Positions 12,501 through 24,511 of a stretch of DNA of 64,000 nt are shown one piece after another. This DNA comes from Klebsormidium nitens (lineage: Eukaryota > Streptophyta > Klebsormidiophyceae > Klebsormidiales > Klebsormidiaceae). The position numbers and the translations under genes are program-made. The stretch is from positions 124,001 to 188,000 of the forward strand of contig DF237032.1 of NCBI GenBank assembly GCA_000708835.1, written 5' to 3'. Position 1 is the first letter of the stretch, and each line of letters begins with the position of its first letter. Under the pieces are notes generated by a model. It had not been told where the DNA came from. It searched no databases and saw only the letters and a program-made list of their open reading frames with translations.

Positions 12501-15500
12501 TCGCGCTCGGGTAAACGGCGGCACACTCTGAGGGCGGACGACTCGGACAACTCGCTGTTGCTGGACGAGGTCGAGAGGGGGTGGGGCCGGCATCCGGACG
12601 GTCCGTACGTTCCCCCGGGGGAGCCGACCGCGGCGGCGGCGTTTGTTCCGCCTGCCAGCGGGTGGGCGAATCGGGACGTCGGAGACGAGGACGGGGCGCA
12701 GCCGGCTACGGCCGGGGGGGCGCTGGCGAAAGCGGGGGCTGACGTCCAACCGGTTGCGGTGGACCTTTCCGTGGACTTCGATCAGGTCGGAGGGTTGGCG
12801 AACTACGTTGACGCCCTCAAGGAGATGGTGTTTTTCCCGCTGCTGTACCCCGACTTTTTTGCCAACTACCGCATCACCCCCCCTCGCGGCGTCCTGCTGT
12901 GCGGCCCCCCGGGGACGGGAAAGACGCTCGTGGCGCGCGCGCTGGCGGCCGCGGCGTCTAAGGCCGGGCAAAAAGTAACCTTCTACATGCGCAAGGGGGC
13001 GGACGTGTTGAGCAAGTGGGTCGGGGAGGCGGAACGGCAACTGAAGATGCTGTTTGAAGAAGCGCAGCGCAACCAGCCGTCGATCATCTTCTTCGACGAG
13101 ATCGACGGCTTGGCTCCCGTGCGGTCGTCGAAACAGGAGCAGATCCACAACTCGATCGTGTCGACTCTCCTCGCGCTGATGGACGGTCTAGATTCGCGGG
13201 GGCAAGTCGTGGTGATCGGCGCAACGAATAGAGTCGACGCGATTGACTCTGCGCTGCGTCGCCCGGGGCGCTTCGACCGCGAGTTCACGTTCCCGCTTCC
13301 AAACGCCGACGCGCGAGAGGAGATCCTCAACATCCACACGCGCAACTGGGCCAGACCGCCGACCAAACCTTTGCTGGAGGAGGTAAGCTTTGGAAATTGC
13401 GTGGAAGAAGCAGGGTCTAAATGTTGGAATGGTATCTCGTCAAAGCACGCTCGTTGGAGCTCGTGACACGAGCAGAAATACTGAGGCCGATTCTCCGTTG
13501 CCCCAAGTATGCTGCCGACAAAATGTGCTGACGAACTCTCCTTTTTCACGGTTCTGCTGGAAAGGTGCTTCGAATCGGATTGTGTTCGAAGCACCATAAA
13601 ACCAGGACATCTTTGCAATTCTGGAATCTCTATTGTGCTTTTTGGCAGAGTATAAGATCCACGTTTCAATGCAAACCTGGCGGCCACGTGCATCGATTTG
13701 TCGGCACGAACTCGAAAGGGCTGTAGGGTAACCCATGTCACCGCATTTATAGACCCACCAATGGCATCGTATCTCTCACGAGCAATCTACTCCCTTCTGT
13801 ACAGCTGGCGGCGACGTGCGTTGGATACTGCGGAGCGGACCTGAAAGCGCTCTGCACGGAGGCAGCCATCCGGGCGTTCCGGCACAAGTACCCGCAGGTT
13901 TACCAGAGCGACGAGCAGTACGTGATCGACGTGGACTCAGTCGTCGTGGAACGGCAGCACTTTGTCGAGGCCATGGCAGCCATCACGCCCGCCGCACACA
14001 GGTACGGCCGGCAGACCCCTCCCCCCTTTTGTGCTTCATGGAATAGTGCTTCGAATGTCGTTACGCCGTTTTTTTGTTGGTTGATTGGGCTTACGGTGTG
14101 CCACTGGCGACTACCGTCTGCCTTTTACCGCGGACTTCCCTGTCCATTGACTCTTCCTTCTTGTGGTCGTAGCCTTGTATTCAGCCGACTCATCCAGTGT
14201 TGTTTCCGCGTGAACAGAGCTGTCTGCCGTTAAGATATTTTCGCGATCGACAAAATGAGCCTGCCAGGGTACCTCTCTGGCTTCCGGTATCTTTTTACCA
14301 GATTTAGCTTCGAGACCGCTTGAACCTGGGCTGTTCGAACATGGTTAAGCATCCACTCCTGTTCGCTCATTTTGAGCAGCCCCTGCCTCTGAAACGCCGA
14401 CTCCGCTCGGGCATTGTTCAGTGGATCTCTTTTGTTGAGTAGAATCCGTTTACGGCTGAAGTCATTGGTAAACCCCTCTTCACAGGTCCGCCGTAGTGCA
14501 TGCCCGCCCCCTGCCTCCCTTGGTCCGTCCAATCCTGGACAGCCACCTGGCAGCCCTCCTGGCCGCCACGAAGGACATCTTTCCCGCCTTTGGAGCAGAC
14601 TCTACGGCGGACGACTCGCTCTCGTGGGAGGGCGACTTGGAGGGAGAGAACGAGGCGGATTTAGGGCGACTCTTCTCCTCTGTGCCGGGCTCGAGTGTCG
14701 CCTTCGTACAACGGCCACGGCTGCTGCTGTCGGGAAGACGAGGGGCGGGCCAGGTACGGGTTTCATTGTTGACACTGCTTCTGGTTATCGACGTGCTGGG
14801 CATCGGACTTTCCCCACTTCGCCATTACAAGAACAGGTCGATGTTGATGCAAGTCTGTGTCTTTGCCCTGCTCCCTTGATTTTCTCCGTTGGCGGCAATT
14901 GAATGTTGACGCTTCAAATTCTAGAAACGTCAGAAAATGAGTTCACTTCGAAAGCTCATCCCATCAAACCTCAGCACGTGGACCGCACTCCGCTACAGTG
15001 ACTGAGGCTGCTTAATTTGTTTTCGACGCCGCCCCTGTGTCTGGATTTTGCAAAACTCTCATCCAATCTGCATGAACTGCGGAGCTTAAACACGGAGGGA
15101 GGCCTTCTAAATCGCTGACATATTCCTCCTGTTCAGGACCATTTGGGCCCTGCGTTGCTGCACGAACTGGAGCAGTTCCCGGTGCACTCCCTCGGCCTCC
15201 CGTCACTCCTCTCCGACCCTGGCGCCAAGACCCCGGAAGAAGCGCTCGTGCACATCTTCGGCGAGGCGCGCCGTACCACGCCCGCCGTGCTCTACCTGCC
15301 GCACCTGCCCCTCTGGTGGAGCACGGTGAGGATCTGTTTATGGTTGGATCAACGATTTGTCCGTCGTCATTCATACCCGTGGAATGGACTCTTTTTTTAA
15401 GCTTCCTTCTGAATTACTCCATCAAGGGTGCACTTCTTCTCTTGGGCGTGCAAAGAAGATTCGTTGCCTGTGAATCTGTCTGCACATTGCCGAAGCGACT

Positions 15501-18500
15501 ACCAACCAAAGTGGGTTGCTTTCTTTCGGCCCTCGGCCCTGTGCATGCGCTTTAAAGTTTCGTACTCGTGTCTCAGATAATAATATCTCGTCGCCTGACC
15601 CTTCGAACATACCGAAGGAGAAGTCAAGGTTTTGTATCGCTTTCACGCTGATAGATCTCGCCGCGCTTTACCCGCAGGCGGACGACTCTCTGCGCGCCAC
15701 CCTGGTAATGCTCCTCGCCGACCTCCCCCCCGCCCTGCCTCTGCTTCTCCTGGGCACTTCCGATGTACCGGAGGAAGAGCTAGACCCCGAAGCACGCGCT
15801 ATCTTTGGCCGTCACATGTAAGCCGTACCCTTATCGTAAGATTCTCTGTGTTTGTGCTATCCATGTATCGCACAGGATAGGCACAAAGTCCTATTGTGTG
15901 CCTATCTTGTGCCTATCCTGTGCACTCTTGAGTTCGATTGCTGGGGTCTGCAAACAGCTTGCATGGGTTGAATGTGCTGCTTTCTGCGCCATTTCTCTAA
16001 ACCAGGTGGTCTGCAGAAACGGCTATCAAACCTCTAAAGGTGCCCTTCCCATCAAGGTCCTGGTTTATTCATCGCTCGTGGGGGCTGGGGACTGCAACGA
16101 GGCCGCCTTCAAGTTTCACGTTGTATCTTCTCGCCCTCTCTCTGCATCTCCTCGCCCTCATAAGTGACTGAAAACCTCACGCTCATTTTCGCAGACACTC
16201 AATCCGCGCCAGCACCTCCTCCGAGCGCGAGGCGTTCTTCGACCCCGTTCTACGCGCCGCCGCTGCAGTCCCCCGACTAATACGAAATAAGAAGCCCGCC
16301 GCTCTTCCAGAGCTTCCGAAAGCCCCGCGGCAGCCGCGAGAGCCCACCGAAGCGGAGCTGGCAGCGAAAGCAGCGGACGAGGAACAGGCGTTACGAAGAC
16401 TGAGAATGTGCTTCCGGGATGTATGCAATCGGTGAGTATCTGCAGTGTTCACAGCAGTCCCTTGTACTCTGCTCATCTTCAAGAATGCAGAAACAGCAGC
16501 CGAAGTATGTGGCAAGAGCCATTGCCGGGGCTTTAACAAAGACATGTAACCTGGTGCTAGTCTCATAGCGAATTAGACAGATCCAAGGATCCTCCTTCTG
16601 TGAAACATATTAAGAGCCGTTGCTAGAACGACATACGATATTTGCTGCCGATTTTCTATCAGAACACGGTGCCTTACTTTTAGATGCCAGTACTAAAGCC
16701 CTTTGAACGCTGTCTTTCAGAATTAAGCAGAAACTCCATCAGCAGCCACTCCCGGCAGGGGACTCTCGAGTCCTAGTACGAGAACGAAGCACGTTCAAAG
16801 AGCTATTCAGAGCCCATATTTTCGCTTCCCAACTGGGTCTTTGTCTGAGATTGTATAAGCTTGGGTCCATTCCGTATGAAGCCTAGTCCTTATTTTGAAT
16901 CTTGGGCTGGGCTTCTGGAAACACGTCTTATTTCTTGCTGCCTGGGCACTGCTTAAAGCTGCGCTCCACTCTACCTTAGAGGGAGACATTCCTTTTCCCG
17001 CCCCAGGCTGCTGCTGGAGAAGAAGTTCGCTGACTTCCACTACCCCATCACCGAGGAGGAATACCCCGGGTACCGGGAGGTGATTGCCCGCCCCATGGAC
17101 GTGGCCAGTCTGCTGCGCGGGGTGGACGGGGGGGAGTACCCGGTCAAGGCTTTTTTTCTGGCGGACGTCGACTTGATAGCGGAGAACGCCAAGGTGGGCG
17201 ATCGTCCGTGCCCGTGTTCAATCTGCTTGGCCTCGTCTTTTCGTCAGCAGAAGTCTCTTGTTTGGATGTATCCGTTGCGGTTGTTATACGTTCTTGCGAT
17301 TGTGCGACGCTACGAAGGGGCAGCTTCCGAGTCTAGCTGGTCTTTTCTCGAAATCGAAACGATTTGTTGACGAACCACTGGAAGTATGGCAATACGTAAT
17401 TTTGTCTCGCGACAAGGAAAGCTGCTTCGTCTAGGCGCTGATGACTCCTTAACTATCGACCCTGCTAATGCGGTCCTTTTCACCTTCTAAATGATGCCCT
17501 CAAGCGTTCCTTTGTTGACAAAGCAGACGCGCCTGCAGTCTTATGACCTTCTTCCAAACTCTGCAGGCTTACTTTGGAGAGTACCCTCAGGAGGCCCGGT
17601 ACATTAGCAGAGCGTTTGCGCTCAAGGATGTGGTAAGCGCTCCAAGTTCTGCCTTAAGAAGCGCTCCTTTTTGGACGTCGGACCATTCACAGCTTACAAC
17701 CAAAATTTGAGAGTGTTTGCTATTCGGCCTCGTTTTATTGAGCTCGTAGCATTTTGGGCGGTTTTGGGTCCATCTTCTCGCTTAGTTCTGCACCCCGAGA
17801 GGAACAAGAAGCATCTGAGACAGTGGTTTGTGACCGAGTGATAAATGAACCTGGATCGTGTACCAAATGAGTTGGTCGGTTCTAACTTCACACTTGTTCC
17901 TTCGCAGGTGTACAGTATGCTGTCCCAGCTGGACCCGAACTTAGTAAAGCAAACCGACGAGATAGCAGCACGCGGCGGCCCCGTCGCGGCCCCACCGTCC
18001 AAATTTAACATTCCCGTTCACACCCGGTTCGCACCCCCCCCGGTCGCGCGCACAAGTGCGCGGTTACGGGGCGTGCAGCCAAACGTAGATATTCACAACT
18101 CGCCGGAGGTGCGGCGGGTGCGGCGCGGGAGCGAGGGCGCGAGGATGGAAAAAGGAGCGATGGCGAATGGGGAAATTGCGGACGGACTGGATTCGCAAGG
18201 GGTGCCGGAAGCGGAGAATGTGGTGAGTAAAGAGGGCGGGGCGGATGAGCCGGCGAGTCAGCCGGAGGAGACTGGTGAAGCGATGGACGTGGATCCGGGG
18301 GAGCCGGTGGCGGCACCGATCGAGCCGCCAGAAAAAGAAACGGAAGTGGTCAAAGAGCAGATTAGAAATGAGTCGGGAGCAGCGGGTGTGGCGGCAGGTG
18401 AGGACGCGGGTCCGAGTGCCAGTGGTAAAGCAGGCGAAGCAGTTGTAGAAGTAGAGGAGAAGCAGCCGGAAGTGACCCCAGAAATGAAGGCGGAGTATGC

Positions 18501-18696
18501 TCGGCGAGTGGCGGAGATAAAGGTGGCGCTGATCAGGCAGACGGCGCGGTTGACGGTGGATAGGTTGGAGGGGGTGAATGCGTGCTTGTGTCGATTAGTG
18601 CACAGCCATCGTCGGAGCGTTGACAGGACACCGCTGCTTGAGGCGCTGGATGTGTTTGTAGGAGAGGACAACAACTTTCTTGATGACGAGCAATAG
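9587..18696 (+). CDS. ATAD2/Yta7-type bromodomain AAA+ ATPase
   Basis: This is a nuclear chromatin factor of the ATAD2/ANCCA/Yta7/Abo1 family, which handles histone H3–H4 and nucleosome density. Thirteen exons are proposed: 9587–9790, 10883–11096, 11415–11565, 12063–12240, 12447–13382, 13805–14001, 14486–14753, 15137–15325, 15678–15817, 16195–16431, 17007–17193, 17567–17632, 17908–18696, giving about 1251 residues. An acidic N-terminus (DDEDDDMEEHDDD; tandem GEE) precedes RRYALRQRTEVQRF. AAA domain 1 has Walker A GPPGTGKT, Walker B IIFFDEID and RRPGRFDRE. AAA domain 2 is degenerate (LLLSGRRGAGQ). The bromodomain reads FHYPITEEEYPGY, then IARPMDV, then NAKAYFGEYPQEARYISRAF. The C-terminus carries ARTSARLRGVQPNVD. 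Exon 1 is the weakest call: its start may be 9587 or 9593, and it ends at a possible GC donor (GAG|GCAAGT). The usual bromodomain Asn appears replaced by Phe. Confidence 0.92.
13564..13595. repeat. Intronic perfect hairpin
   Basis: GGTGCTTCGAA (13564–13574) and TTCGAAGCACC (13585–13595) form an 11-bp perfect stem with a 10-nt loop. It lies in the intron after the first AAA domain of the ATAD2-type gene. The core GTGCTTCGAAT recurs near 14046. Confidence 0.6.
15870..15923. repeat. Intronic 17-bp perfect inverted repeat
   Basis: GCACAGGATAGGCACAA (15870–15886) is exactly complementary to TTGTGCCTATCCTGTGC (15907–15923), with a 20-nt loop. It lies in an intron of the ATAD2-type gene. A miniature inverted element or a small-RNA hairpin could give this structure. 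Confidence 0.75.
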
Positions 18697-19688
18697 CGGG
18701 GGTCTTATGCTTGATCAAATCTTTGCTTGTCATCAAATCGTATTGGCAGCATCCGATCGACTCATTTGATACGAATAATTTCGAGGCGCGGCAACCTACA
18801 GTCGTGATTTGCTGCCTTGAATTTAATGATTGCATGCGGAGTATGGTAAAACACTGCATGTGCACACGTGAAGTGGCATGTGGTCGGAAACGTATCATGC
18901 ATGGGCTGCAAATCTCGGCATGCGCCAGCAAAAACCACTCCAGAGGGAATCATTGAGATATATTCTCATTGGCCGGCGGGTCGTTCATTCAAAGCACGGT
19001 GGAATCAGTAGATACTTGGATACGATGTTCAGCTACTAGATGCTCCTTTCAGCCGAAGCACGGGCCATTTGCAGGTACATGCAGGGCAGAAGACACTAAA
19101 CTAGTAACCGACAACCTTCAATGTCAGCAGATTGAGGGCTGCAGTTGCACGATCCTCACACATGCTTTTCCTGCGTATCAAAAAAGGCATGCACCGTCGC
19201 TGCAGCCAGCACTGCTTTTTCGTCAAAGATATCCGATCATTGAACAGTCATCTTTGAAAAAGATTGCACGCACAACACACAAAGTCGTTGCAGATGACAA
19301 CGCTAGCTACTTAACCTGGCTGCTTGCACCTGCTTTGCCATTCTGTCACAGTGATAGCCCCGCTAGCGTGTCCTGCATCGTCACAGGCCGCCAGATTGGG
19401 GCACCTAGACCGGCATGGTTCTAATTTTCTAAACCTAGACCTAAACGAGCATACACACAGGGAAGGCCAGTCTCGCATTACTGGTTCCCAAAGCCTGTTC
19501 ACTACCAGGCCCGCTTGAGCAAACCTCCGGTGCTTTGCACCCCCCTTGCCCTTCAGCCCACTACTGAAGACGACCCCACCCACTCAAGGGGATCCCCCTG
19601 CATGAGAGCCCCCCAGGGAGGGTCGGCCACGCCCCCCCCTGGAGGCTGCTACCTCCACCTTCCCCAGGAAAGTCTTCCACTGAGCACC
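18697..19688. other. Convergent intergenic region
   Basis: This region between the 3' ends of the ATAD2-type gene and HMGR holds no exon that I can support. It has several CATGCATG-like palindromes around 18850–18925 but no obvious mobile element. Confidence 0.55.
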
Positions 19689-22600
19689 CTACTTTTGCTT
19701 CAGGCACTCCCCGGTGGGCTCGGTGATCGCATCCTTTGCGCCGGTGTCGACGGCCTTGGTCGCACCCATCATGGCGAGCTGCGAGTTGGAGCGGTTGAAC
19801 TGCATGTGGCTGCGCACCAGCTGGCCCGCCGCCAGCGCTGACATCAGCGACAGCTCGCCCGCCAGCACCGCGCCTGCAAAGAGGGGCAAAGCAAGCAGTT
19901 AGACGGGGAGCACAGTTTGAGAAGAAGTGATTCCGAAAAATTTGATGTTTCTTCAGCTTAAAGACATGCCACCAAGCAAGCAGCCGGATGAAGGTTTCAA
20001 AAAACGTGGACAAGTCCGTCCAAGACCAAAGACTGCCTGAATACTGAGACTTTTGGCATGCAGGTTCATGCCGTTTCGATCCCACAAGTGAGAATTTCAT
20101 ATGCAGGTTCGTTTCGTTTTGATCCTACAGCAACACTATCCATAGCACCTCTGGGAAAGTGGTGTGGTTTTGATCCTACAACCACACCCTGCAATAGATG
20201 CAGCAACATATGCACAGAAGCGCCAAAGCCTTCTCCATGCAATCAGGCGGGACTGAAAGGTTGTGTCCTCACCAGCCACAATCCTGGCCAGTTGCTGTGC
20301 GTTTGCCCCGGGCCGATCCAGGTTCGCGCCTTTCACCCCCAGCAGATTCAGCGCCGCGCTCTGCGCCGCGAGGTGCGTCCCGCCCCCCACCGTGCCCACC
20401 TCGAGCGAGGGCATCGTCACTGAGACGTGCAGATCGCGCCCCCCGTTTGCCGCCTCCATGAGCGTGATGCACTGGCTGCTCTCCACGTTCTGGGCGGGGT
20501 CTTGGCCGGTTGCGATGAAGAGCGCCGTGACGATGTTGGAGGCGTGAGCGTTGAAGCCACCGATCGCGCCAGCCATCGCGGAGCCCGTCAGGTTCTTGAG
20601 CATGTTGAGCTCGACGAGGGCGGGGATGGTCGTCTTCAGAACCTTTGACACCTGGCAGGGGAAAAGGACAGGTGGCGTGTGTTAGAGGTGATAAGGGTGG
20701 ACGGAGTTCACATCCTGTCTCAGCGAGGGGCCAATTTTAAGTGTTAAGGTGAGGCAATATGTTTTCATCATGGGACTCCACCTCCATGGTGAGTGATGAC
20801 AACAAGCAGTACAGTTTTACCTGGAAAGCAATTTGATTGTTAAAGCTGGGTGGAACATCATACGCCAGCTGCCAAGCTCCTGACACTTCAGCGCAGGGGG
20901 GGAGGGGATTAGCAATCTTCAGGCTATTGCTATGTGATCAGGCCCTTCTAAATCTACATAACTTGAGGCAGCAAACAAGCAAAAGCACGCACAGTTTGGC
21001 AGTAATAGAGGATGCTTTGACCCTCCACTTCAAAGCATACTAAGCAAGTTAATCCTCCCTAGCAGAGCCAATTCTGGCAGGATGTTGCGCAAGATATTGC
21101 ATTCCCAAATTTGCTCATACTCACCGAGCAAGCAAACTCTAACAGAGAAGCGGTTTTGATTTCATTCCTTCAGTCCACTTCCATCCAACTGCATTCAATA
21201 CAAAGTGTTTTCAATCAATTCAAATTGAATGAATATGGAATTCAGACTCACCACTGCGCCGCTGATGGTCGCCTCGCAGACGACCGACTTGCCGCGGCCC
21301 TCGATCCAGTTGATCGCAGTCGGTTTCTTGTCTGAGCAGTAGTTTCCAGAGATGCTGATAATCTCCATGTCGGGAAAAGCCTTGACCAGGTAATCCAGAA
21401 CGTTGTTCACGCCCTTTGACACCATGTTCATCCCCATGGCGTCCCCTGTCGTGCAGCAGAAGCGCATGTACAGGTTGCGCCCGGCCACCGTGCATTTGAT
21501 GTCCTGCAGGCGCGCAAACCTGCGAGCAAAGTGAGGGATAACAAAGTTAGAACCCTAGCTCAAAGAACAGACACTATCAGGAAACCACATTAATAGTCTC
21601 TATTGGTATAAGGCTCCTGCAGGGAAGAGAGCATCATATCCGACTTGCAAAAGACAATTTGTGGAAGAAGAAGTCTGCAGAAGTTGCTATCCGGGTCAGC
21701 TTGTGCAAGAGGTCTCAGCGTACAATCGAAAGCACGTACCTAGTTTGAAGTACAACAGGAGGGAGTTGTAAGAAAAGCTACGGTCATGCTAGCTTTGAAT
21801 GGAAGGCTAATAATCAGGTGATGCTTGAAGGAGTACGAAACCACCAGTACTCAGGATAGCAATCCAAACCAGCGTGCATTAATGATGTTTATCTGCACTG
21901 CCAGCTTTTCAGTCCACAGGAGTCAAAAAAGCTCTTTTTGGCTCGGATCAAAAGAAGCTGAGATGTTGCATTAGCTTTGCGCGAGTCAAAAGTAATGACA
22001 TCTGCTGATTGCTTAGGTTGCTAGAGATTGCCTTTAACTGAGGAAAAGTAATAGAAGAGACTGATTGCGTTTGATTCATACTCCAATCGATTGATAGCTC
22101 TCAAAATGAAGCAGGTGAGGCCTGAGAGAGCCCTCTTCACCTCTGTGGAACCTACATCAGGCGGCTGCATGTGCAAATGAGCCCTAAGAAGAGACCAAAA
22201 ACCGAAACAAGTACTCGAGGTGAAGTGACAAACTTGCCACATCTGGAAAAGAGCAAGCCTTGGAACTCAAATCAGCCATCCTTTGATATTTCCCTGGACA
22301 ATCCTCTTTCGTCATCTTCGTCAGACCATAAGGCATCTGATTCATAGGTTGTATAACTTCACGCTTCTGCAATTGATCTCCCAAAATTCAGAGACATACT
22401 TGACCAGACCACTTGCATTCGATACCACAATACGCAGCCCTGCAAGCAAGCCTCTGATTTGACATGTTGTCGGAAGTATTGTCAGAAATTTTGCAGAGAA
22501 CACAGCCTACAGCAAGATCAAACCTTCAGCAAGAACAGGCTCAATATTCTAATAACTGCTGTCCTACTACATGCCAACTTAACCCGGCGTGATCATTCCA

Positions 22601-23638
22601 AGAACGCAGGTCAGCAAAAGATCAAGTCTTGGTCACCAATTGGCAATGCAAGGCAACAGGATGCTGCAGATCAAATGCATGTTTGCCAAGCCCTCGCACA
22701 GCAACACATGCATCGACCCCACACCTGCTTGTCCGGTTGAACTCCTCAGCAACCGTCATGAAGTGCTCCGAGTCCTCCAGGAAGAACTTGAGCGCCGCCG
22801 CGCGCTGCGCCGATTGGAACCGCACAACAGGCGCGCGCGTCATCCCATCCCCCAGCAGAACGCTGCGGGCCCCTCCTGACTGGTGGATTGCCTTGCAGCC
22901 CCTGTTGGTACTTGCTACCAAGCAGCCCTCTGTAGTGGCCATCGGGATAGTGTATTCTACGCCGTCTAGCAACAAAGGTCCTGCCACACCTACTGGGATC
23001 TGTATATGTCCAATCACCATTTCGCAGCATGCGCCGATGACTGTGGAATAGTCCATGCCGTCTAGGGGGAGTCCGGAAAGCGACCTCCCCGTCCGCAGCT
23101 CTGCAGACCGTTTTCGGACCACCACCGCCCGCTGGCAGTCCCCGAGCTCCGTCTCCAATGTGTGAGAGGGGAGCTCCCCCACAGCAACCGCGCGTGCGAT
23201 CCGCTCATCCTCCTGATCTACAAGAGTCCTCCCATCTAGTTGCGGTGGAGAGCGCGCTACTTTGTGCAGCAAGACTGGTTCTTGGTGCCCCGCTGCGATG
23301 CCCTCATCCAGATCCTCGCTCGTTGACCTACCTATCGCATGCTCTACATAGTAAATGCCAAAGAAGCCAATCAGGTAAACAAACGACCCCAGCTCCGTAA
23401 CCAGAGCTAGCACGTCCTTCCAATTGAAGAGGATGAACGGCGTGTTGGTGAGATCCTTCTCCTTCCACCGGATCAGGAGGTGCCAGGTCGCGAGCAGAAA
23501 CGTCACGAAGAAGATGACGTTTGTGTACCGGATCGGTAAAGGAAGCCCATCGCTCGCCAAAGCCTGGGAGCGCCTCCGCTTTCTGCTGTCCTTAGAGTAG
23601 CTCTCAGGGCTGTAGCTTTGGGGCTGCGCCCAGGCCAT
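19689..23638 (-). CDS. HMGR: 3-hydroxy-3-methylglutaryl-CoA reductase
   Basis: This enzyme reduces HMG-CoA to mevalonate with NADPH, the committed step of the cytosolic mevalonate pathway to sterols and other isoprenoids. It is anchored in the ER with its catalytic domain in the cytosol. Four exons (23638–22725, 21519–21252, 20651–20273, 19873–19689) join in frame to 581 residues, normal for the plant type. Two hydrophobic segments ([19 protein letters not shown] and [20 protein letters not shown]) lie before residue 110. Catalytic landmarks are [17 protein letters not shown] (commonly ENVIG), [61 protein letters not shown] and [21 protein letters not shown] near the end matches the site where plant and animal enzymes are phosphorylated by SnRK1/AMPK-type kinases. 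The gene is divergent from a coiled-coil gene 873 bp away. Confidence 0.97.
20055..20195. repeat. Degenerate tandem repeat in an HMGR intron
   Basis: A phrase like GTTTCGATCCCACAA recurs as GTTTTGATCCTACAG and GTTTTGATCCTACAA about every 45–55 bp, each following a GCAGGTTC- or GGTGTGG-type lead. It lies in the last HMGR intron. Confidence 0.55.
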
Positions 23639-24511
23639 AGCTCGAGGCCCTTGCGATAGATGGAATTACGGTCCAGATCTCATCTGGTTTTGGCACAATT
23701 CGCGGCGGCACCAATCCACGGAAAGAGCTCAAAGAAGCAGTTGCCGTGAAACAACAGGCAGCTGAATTCAAACAGATCAGCCCTTCCAAAGCTAGACAAG
23801 ATCGTGCAGAAGGCGAGCCCGTGTCTTTGAGAAAAGGCGTTTCTTGAGCTGCAAATGTGTTGGCTGTGCCCTGGCCCTCTTCGTGCTGAGGCTGCAGAGT
23901 GTGCTTTTCCGAGTCTTCTCGTCAAAAGGCGCGAACGGAAACTTTGAAACCGTAACGGAATGATGGGATCCGGCGTCCGCCTTCTGCTTTTGTCGTTTCC
24001 GCTGCGGATCTCAACCGCTTCTGACAATGACGTATGCATGACCATCTGCATGCTCTTGCCATGATCCAGGGCCGTCGATGGTCGGCATCTTACGGCTAGC
24101 AGCTACTCCTTCCATCTGGGAAAAGTCGAAACCCTGGCCAATTCAAAAGTAAAGTAAGAGGCGGGGCGCGGCCGCGCTGTTGCGGCGGCCTCGACGTACG
24201 TGACGGTAGGGACACGTTTAGTGGCGATCACGGCTGTATTGAAAGGTGCAAGAAAGACATTGAGGAATTTGTTGCTTCACTGTACAGGCCGACCTTTGCC
24301 GACTCAACCGAGAAGCGCTTGCCTCCTTAGTGGGTCGCTCTCACGTGCCTTGTGCCTTTCTGCCTTCTGAAAGCGTTTCAGCGTTTCAACATAATCCATG
24401 TAACCCGGCATTCCCCCTTCTCGGCAAGGAAAAAACACTGCCTATGTTTATGAGAATTCTTTCCAGCTCGAAGGATCTTCAAGACGTTCGTTCTGGAACG
24501 TAGTCGAAACG
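23639..24511. promoter_or_regulatory. Divergent promoter, HMGR and coiled-coil gene
   Basis: These 873 bp lie between two divergent starts. A GC-rich patch with the palindrome GCGGCCGC and flanking GAGGC/GCCTC arms sits at about 24160–24195. The rest looks ordinary. No coding exon was recognised. Confidence 0.5.

Noticed and set aside
12426-13148. 240-codon minus-strand open frame opposite the AAA domain
   Set aside because: It is the antisense shadow of a GC-rich exon with full Walker A and B motifs on the plus strand.
12983-13741. 252-codon minus-strand open frame
   Set aside because: It lies antisense to the same AAA exon and runs into its intron. The product is Ser-rich and matches nothing.
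22629-23051. Plus-strand frames opposite HMGR exon 1
   Set aside because: They are antisense to highly conserved HMGR catalytic sequence.
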